From the NCBI GenBank assembly GCA_041748075.1, contig JBGTDX010000112.1, positions 1-8,771 of the forward strand: a DNA stretch of 8,771 nucleotides, written 5' to 3'. Origin of the DNA: JBGSYJ01 sp041748075 (GTDB lineage: Bacteria; Acidobacteriota; Thermoanaerobaculia; Gp7-AA8). Under the pieces are notes generated by a model. It had not been told where the DNA came from. It was given only the letters and a program-made list of their open reading frames with translations, and did not search any database. The first letter of the stretch is position 1, and each line of letters begins with the position of its first letter. Shown here piece by piece: positions 5,408 through 8,771 of this stretch. Both the position numbers and the translations under genes were made by a program.

Positions 5408-6196
5408 ATGCGAATTCAAGCCCAAACGTTCGTGGCCTTCGGCTTGAGCACCGCGGCCATGCTCCTCCTTGTATTTCTATCGCATCGCGCCGATATGGTC
5501 GCGCCTCCGCCGCCTACGCCGGACGCCTCCTCCTACCTCTATCAGGTGGTTTCGATCCCGTTCCTGCTCGCGTTCGGAATCGCCGCAGCCGCAATCGGCG
5601 CACGGCTCTTCCACCCGATTGCCATCGGCATGGGGATGGTCTCGCCGCTCGCTATCGCTTTGGTTCTCGATCTATCGCGAAAACCGACAAGTCACAATCT
5701 TTTTCCCTTCGAGATCGTTATGCTCTGGTTACCGGTTTTTCTCATCTCATTCGGGATGGCTCATCTGGGTGCGCGGCTCATGCGAGGACGGCCACACGAC
5801 AGTTCCTCGCTCGTTAGTGATATGGACGCTGCAATCAACCGTCTCCGCGAAAATTCGGGATTTCGACGCGATTTCTCAATATCAGATGCGATAGCTAAAT
5901 GGCGACGTCACGTCGAAGAAGTCGAACGTGGCTACCGAGCCTCCGTCCACGACTTCACGGCCGACCTCCAGTTCCGCGATGATCTCGACGAGCTCCTCGA
6001 CAGGCTTGGGGATGACCGGGACGCACTCAGTCAAGCCTTGGTGGAGCTCGATGCGCGCTTCCTCCAAGCGACAGTTCCGTCTGACAAGCCGTTTCTCCCC
6101 GCATTATCTGGTGAGCGCCAGGGCGAACGCTGGTTTCGTCGTCCCGCGAATCTTGCGCCCAGCGATGAAGATGTTTCCGCTACGTGGCGCGCCTAA
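5408..6196 (+). CDS. four-helix membrane protein with unrecognised cytosolic domain
   Basis: This protein has 262 residues and belongs to no family I recognise. Residues 1-125 hold four likely membrane helices: about 8-25, 46-66, 68-88 and 103-125. After the first helix is a Pro-rich loop (VAPPPPTPDASS). Residues 126-262 are soluble and highly charged, largely helical, with an acidic segment DDLDELLDRLGDDRDALSQA near 198-217, followed by LDARFLQATVPSD and an RWFRRP patch. The arrangement is a membrane anchor plus a cytosolic helical domain. I infer nothing beyond that. The ATG at 5408 directly follows a purine-rich GAGAGGGGAGG run that can act as ribosome-binding site. The TAA stop overlaps the R'' box of the following attC (GCCTAAC). 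It is the only gene of its cassette. Confidence 0.8.
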   Translation: MRIQAQTFVAFGLSTAAMLLLVFLSHRADMVAPPPPTPDASSYLYQVVSIPFLLAFGIAAAAIGARLFHPIAIGMGMVSPLAIALVLDLSRKPTSHNLFPFEIVMLWLPVFLISFGMAHLGARLMRGRPHDSSSLVSDMDAAINRLRENSGFRRDFSISDAIAKWRRHVEEVERGYRASVHDFTADLQFRDDLDELLDRLGDDRDALSQALVELDARFLQATVPSDKPFLPALSGERQGERWFRRPANLAPSDEDVSATWRA

Positions 6197-6294
6197 CTAG
6201 CGGTTGCACCGGACACGAGCCGCGTGTTGCTGTGTCTCCGGCTCTATACTATTCGGCGTGCGGTTCGCGCCGGTGAACCGCAGGAACGTTAGCC
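6191..6294 (+). repeat. attC site 10 (dominant type)
   Basis: R'' is GCCTAAC (6191-6197) and R' is GTTAGCC (6288-6294), 104 bp. The left arm has GAGCCGC instead of GAACCGC, which still pairs through a G-T wobble. Confidence 0.95.
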
Positions 6295-6310
6295 GACGCA
6301 GAACACAACG

Positions 6311-7414
6311 ATGACGTACTACATTGATCTTTTCTCGCCTGAAACATACGAAGCGTTCACGCGCTCGACCCAGAGCCTGTCCGGCTTCCGGCTGCGCCAC
6401 AAAGGGATTGCCGAACGAATCAAGGCAGGCGATGTGTTTGCTTGCTATGTGACGAGAGTCTCGCGGTGGTGCGGACTTCTCGAAATCATCGAAGGCCCGT
6501 TCATCGACAACTCTCCGATATTTGTGCCAGAGAACGACCCGTTCGTCGTGCGATTCAAGGTTCGTCCGAAGGTCTGGCTGCCGATCGACCAGTCGTTGCC
6601 CATCCACGACGACAAGATATGGAACGGGCTTTCGTTCACCCGTGCACTTGAGCCGGGATCGATCGCCTGGACAGGCAAGGTCCGCGGGAGCCTTGTCAGA
6701 CTGGACGACAAAGACGGAAAGTTTCTGGCCGAGGCTCTGTCAGAACAGGCGAGAATGCCCCAGAGCTACGCGCTCGACGAAGCCGAACGCAAGAAGCTCA
6801 CGACACACACGGTCAATCGACAGGACAAGGTTGTAACCGTGACCGTGCCCGAGGACGCGGCACAGAGCGAGGAGGCTTCGGGGCTACAGGAAGCCGAGGC
6901 CAGAGAGTCCATCCGAATCCAGTCGCTCATCGCACAGGTCGGCGCACGAATGGGTATGTCGATCTGGATTCCCCGCTCTGACCGTGGCGGAGTGTTGAAG
7001 GAGTGGAAGATTGAACCGCAGCCACTTCTCGAGCGGTTACCGCTCAACTATGACGACACAACGCTTCGGACAATCGAGCAAATCGACGTGATCTGGCTGA
7101 GAGGTCGATCCATCGTCCGCGCTTTCGAAGTCGAGCACACAACTGCCGTCTACTCGGGCATCCTACGCATGGCGGACCTGCTCGCCCTCCAGCCGAATAT
7201 GGACATCAAGCTCCATATCGTCGCGCCTATTGCGAAGCGCGATAAAGTCTTCCAGGAAATTCGTCGCCCGGTTTTCTCGCTTTTGGAAAAGGGCCCGCTG
7301 GCCGAAAGCTGCACGTACTTGTCCTATGACAGCCTTCGTGAGCTTGCCGGCCAGAAGCATCTTTCGCACCTCTCGGATACCGTCCTTGATGAGTACGCGG
7401 AGGAGGCCGAGTGA
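6311..7414 (+). CDS. EVE domain-PD-(D/E)xK-like nuclease fusion, probable modification-dependent defence protein
   Basis: This protein has 367 residues in two domains. Residues 1-145 are an EVE (PUA-like) domain: YYIDLFSPETYEAF at the start, SGFRLRHKGIAERIKAGDVF, CYVTRVSRWCGLLEI and PFVVRFKVRP. EVE domains of this group read modified bases in DNA. A charged linker (about 146-195) follows. Residues about 200-345 resemble a PD-(D/E)xK-type fold: IDVIWL with Asp259, then AFEVEHT with Glu273 and Glu275 in the place of the D...ExK catalytic set, then YSGILRMADLL. The usual Lys of ExK is Glu275, a known kind of variation, so activity needs proof. By analogy with type IV restriction enzymes it may cut phage DNA carrying modified cytosines. 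It stands alone in its cassette, with no methylase beside it. The ATG start fits the domain boundary; no strong Shine-Dalgarno is seen. Confidence 0.82.
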   Translation: MTYYIDLFSPETYEAFTRSTQSLSGFRLRHKGIAERIKAGDVFACYVTRVSRWCGLLEIIEGPFIDNSPIFVPENDPFVVRFKVRPKVWLPIDQSLPIHDDKIWNGLSFTRALEPGSIAWTGKVRGSLVRLDDKDGKFLAEALSEQARMPQSYALDEAERKKLTTHTVNRQDKVVTVTVPEDAAQSEEASGLQEAEARESIRIQSLIAQVGARMGMSIWIPRSDRGGVLKEWKIEPQPLLERLPLNYDDTTLRTIEQIDVIWLRGRSIVRAFEVEHTTAVYSGILRMADLLALQPNMDIKLHIVAPIAKRDKVFQEIRRPVFSLLEKGPLAESCTYLSYDSLRELAGQKHLSHLSDTVLDEYAEEAE

Positions 7415-7420
7415 GGCGAC

Positions 7421-7519
7421 GTCTAACTCGGCGCTCGAGCGGACTTCGGCCCGCCAGCTGCTAAGCTTACTTGCACGTTTCCTGGGTGGGCCGAAGCCGC
7501 TCAGCTTGGAACGTTAGAC
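7421..7519 (+). repeat. attC site 11 (minority type)
   Basis: R'' is GTCTAAC (7421-7427) and R' is GTTAGAC (7513-7519), perfectly complementary, 99 bp. The arms GAGCGG-A-CTTCGGCCC and GGGCCGAAGCCGCTC pair with one extra A. The loop sequence is unrelated to the dominant type. Confidence 0.94.
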
Positions 7520-7542
7520 GGCACTGGTCCCAGCACAAAACA

Positions 7543-7572
7543 TTGCCTCCCGGCGACCCGGCGGGATAGAGT
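7543..7572 (+). promoter_or_regulatory. possible sigma70-like promoter inside the cassette
   Basis: TTGCCT (7543-7548) and TAGAGT (7567-7572) are 18 bp apart and lie about 45 bp before the gene at 7618. The match to TTGACA/TATAAT is partial. It is suggested because this cassette has an unusually long 5' leader (about 100 bp) and the next gene has a strong ribosome-binding site. Confidence 0.3.
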
Positions 7573-7617
7573 GCACCCATAACCAATGCGCATTTCGCGC
7601 GAGGAAAGGAGAGTCTG

Positions 7618-8001
7618 ATGAAATTGAAGGTTGCTTCCGGGATACTCGGCCTAACGATGCTTCTCGGGTCCTCTACCGCCGTCTTTGGGGCGGAGGCCCC
7701 CGTTCTCCGGGTAGTGGTCCTCGAGACTAGCGATGCCGACGCCTATGTGGAATCGATCGAGCGGGGCAAGGCGATCCTCAAGCGGCTCGACAGTTCCGGC
7801 GTGCTTCGAGTTTGGAGAGCACGATTCGCGGGTCCGGATTCGGGGAATGTTATGGTGTCGATCGAATACCCGAGCATGGCCGCATTCGCCAAGGATGATT
7901 CGAAGATCGCGGCGGACAGCGAGTATCAGGTGTGGCTCAGGGGACTCGATAAGCTGCGGAAGGTCGTTTCCGACAGCCTGTACGGTGAGTTGAAGCCATG
8001 A
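7618..8001 (+). CDS. exported small alpha/beta-barrel-like protein, unknown function
   Basis: This protein has 127 residues. Residues 1-25 are a clear signal peptide: MKLK, a hydrophobic core and a cleavage region around AVFGAEA. The mature part reads as strand VLRVVVLETSD, helix ADAYVESIERGKAILKRLD, strand VLRVWRARFAG, strand GNVMVSIEYPS, helix MAAFAKDDSKIAADSEYQVW and a final helix DKLRKVVSDSLYGE. This is the order of the dimeric alpha/beta-barrel (ferredoxin-like) fold, here in an exported version, so it probably acts in the periplasm. I do not know its function. The Shine-Dalgarno is strong (AAAGGAGAG, a few bases before the ATG). A second barrel-type protein is encoded at 4910, but the two are not obviously close relatives. 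Confidence 0.75.
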   Translation: MKLKVASGILGLTMLLGSSTAVFGAEAPVLRVVVLETSDADAYVESIERGKAILKRLDSSGVLRVWRARFAGPDSGNVMVSIEYPSMAAFAKDDSKIAADSEYQVWLRGLDKLRKVVSDSLYGELKP

Positions 8002-8023
8002 CCTAGATTGGGCCAGGCATACA

Positions 8024-8054
8024 GCAGCTCTCAGACTGGCAGTCAGTAGAGTGC
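8024..8054 (+). other. hairpin downstream of the exported barrel-like gene
   Basis: GCA (8024-8026), CTCT (8028-8031) and GACT (8034-8037) pair in order with TGC (8052-8054), AGAG (8048-8051) and AGTC (8041-8044), around a three-base loop. There is no T-tract. It sits just before the degenerate attC 12 and may be a transcript-end structure or the outer relic of a larger recombination site. Confidence 0.3.
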
Positions 8055-8055
8055 C

Positions 8056-8124
8056 GCCCGACCGTTAGCGCCTGATACATGCCAACGCTCCTCTGCACCG
8101 CCAAGTATCGCAAGAACGTTAGCC
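8056..8124 (+). repeat. attC site 12 (short, degenerate)
   Basis: R' is a perfect GTTAGCC (8118-8124) preceded by CGCAAGAAC, much like the GCAGGAAC seen before R' elsewhere. The best R'' candidate is GCCCGAC (8056-8062), two bases off GCCTAAC. A short arm pair GATAC (8074-8078) with GTATC (8105-8109) supports a hairpin. The pairing is far weaker than at the other sites, and the span is only 69 bp. Confidence 0.5.
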
Positions 8125-8137
8125 GACACGAACGCAC

Positions 8138-8654
8138 ATGCCAAACACCAACGACGCCTTGCAGCTTCGCATCCAGAGCCGGCACGACAAACAGTATTGG
8201 CTCGATCTCGCGGTACCCATTCAAACGACGCTCAAGACCCTGGACCACTTCTTACGTCGGACGTGGCTCGAGTGCTGTGGTCACCTGAGTGCATTCAGCA
8301 CATCCACGCGACCGGTTGAGGAGTTGAACCCAAGTCTCAAGGTGATCGATGTTTTTGCCCGAAGAAAGGTGATTGACTACATTTACGACTTCGGGTCGAG
8401 CACAGAACTGGTTATCAAGCTCAGGAAGTTCACGGCGGCTGGACCGGCTATCAAGATCCTTGCCCGCAACGAGCCGCCATCCAACGCCTGTGACGAATGC
8501 GGTTCGCCGGGCGGTGTCTATCTGTACGGACTGCTCGATGCAAGACGACGACTTTTTCTGCGATGAGCACGCCGAGGAACACGCCTGTGAAGAGGAGTCC
8601 CTCCTACCGGTCGTCAATTCTCCTCGAATGGGTGTCTGCGGCTATTGCGGATGA
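8138..8654 (+). pseudogene. pRiA4b ORF-3-like protein with C-terminal zinc-ribbon tail, one-base frameshift
   Basis: As read from ATG 8138 the frame stops at 8566 (142 residues), with an abrupt change after NACDECGSP. The N-terminal part, YWLDLAVPIQTTLKTLDHFL, WLECCGHLSAF and IYDFGSSTELVIKL, matches the plasmid pRiA4b ORF-3-like fold (there usually YDFGDxWxH). The Cys-rich tail continues in another frame from 8511 to TGA 8654: ICTDC, then FFCDEHAEEHAC, then LLPVVNSPRMGVCGYCG. Together with CDEC these make several CxxC or CxxH pairs, a likely zinc-binding module. Removing one G from GGG at 8509-8511 joins the frames into about 171 residues. It is a true frameshift or a homopolymer error. Function is unknown in this family; nucleic-acid or protein binding is only a guess. 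Confidence 0.72.
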
Positions 8655-8667
8655 ATAGTGCCGTGTC

Positions 8668-8771
8668 GGCTAACTCGGCGCTGCACCGGACGCCAACCCG
8701 CTCGCGACTACCTCGCGAGCGCTATACTTCAAAGCGTGCGGGTTGGCGCCGGTGAGCGCCAGATCCGTTAG
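8668..8771 (+). repeat. attC site 13 (minority type, cut by window end)
   Basis: R'' is GGCTAAC (8668-8674); R' is cut off after GTTAG (8767-8771). The arms CACCGG-A-CGCCAACCCGC and GCGGGTTGGCGCCGGTG pair perfectly apart from the one extrahelical A. An inner hairpin GCTCGCGA...TCGCGAGC sits in the loop. Confidence 0.94.

Larger units (their letters stand above)
1..8771 (+). mobile_element. integron gene-cassette array (internal segment)
   Basis: Thirteen attC-type sites divide the window into cassettes of about 0.3-1.2 kb. Each cassette begins just after a GTTRRRY box and ends at an RYYYAAC box followed by a long imperfect hairpin. All attC sites point the same way, and every gene but one is read on the + strand. 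The integrase gene, attI and Pc promoter are not present, so the array continues on at least one side. The first and last cassettes are cut by the window edges. Seven attC copies are nearly identical, which is known from sedentary chromosomal integrons; six differ. The array is seen directly; its chromosomal location is inferred. Confidence 0.95.

Noticed and set aside
1..8771. CRISPR array suggested by repeated ~100-bp units
   Set aside because: The repeats are long, with R'/R'' boxes and inverted arms, and are spaced by whole genes of varying length; they are attC sites.

Overview
The whole window is a stretch of integron gene-cassette array. Thirteen attC recombination sites can be recognised on the + strand: about 12 clear ones and one degenerate one. 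Each has an RYYYAAC box (R''), two long complementary arms with a single unpaired base in the left arm, and a closing GTTRRRY box (R'). Between them lie small single-gene or two-gene cassettes, nearly all read in the same direction. No integrase gene (intI), attI site or array promoter Pc is in the window, so this is an internal piece of a longer array. Seven attC sites (828, 1129, 1707, 3087, 3689, 5289, 6191) are near-identical 101-104 bp copies. The others (496, 2016, 4746, 7421, 8056, 8668) are of different sequence types. This looks like a resident, sedentary chromosomal-type array that also holds cassettes from other sources. The DNA is GC-rich and the genes fit a free-living Gram-negative bacterium (TonB C-terminal domain, PlsC-type acyltransferase, Sec signal peptides). 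I cannot assign a phylum; an environmental or metagenomic origin is likely.

Layout: (1) VOC/glyoxalase-fold protein, 5' truncated; (2) small two-helix membrane protein; (3) a cassette with no convincing gene but a nested set of inverted repeats that can fold as a multi-branched RNA; (4) exported TonB-C-terminal-like protein; (5) short cassette with a broken membrane-protein frame, ended by a divergent attC; (6) PlsC-like acyltransferase on the opposite strand, with the catalytic His of HX4D replaced by Glu; (7) type II toxin-antitoxin pair (RelE/ParE-like toxin); (8) THEM6/4HBT-type thioesterase and a small membrane protein, each with an apparent 1-nt frameshift; (9) ABM-like dimeric alpha/beta-barrel protein; (10) four-helix membrane protein with an unrecognised cytosolic domain; (11) EVE domain fused to a PD-(D/E)xK-like nuclease domain, a likely modification-dependent defence protein; (12) secreted small alpha/beta-barrel-like protein; (13) pRiA4b ORF-3-like protein with a C-terminal zinc-ribbon tail, also frameshifted.

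The genes do not form a pathway. They are independent mobile units, as expected for cassettes. The toxin-antitoxin pair may stabilise the array and the EVE-nuclease may defend against phage with modified DNA. The items most worth following up are the structured non-coding cassette at about 944-1110, the EVE-nuclease, the reverse-oriented acyltransferase with its altered active site, and the repeated single-base shifts at homopolymers, which may be real decay or sequencing error.
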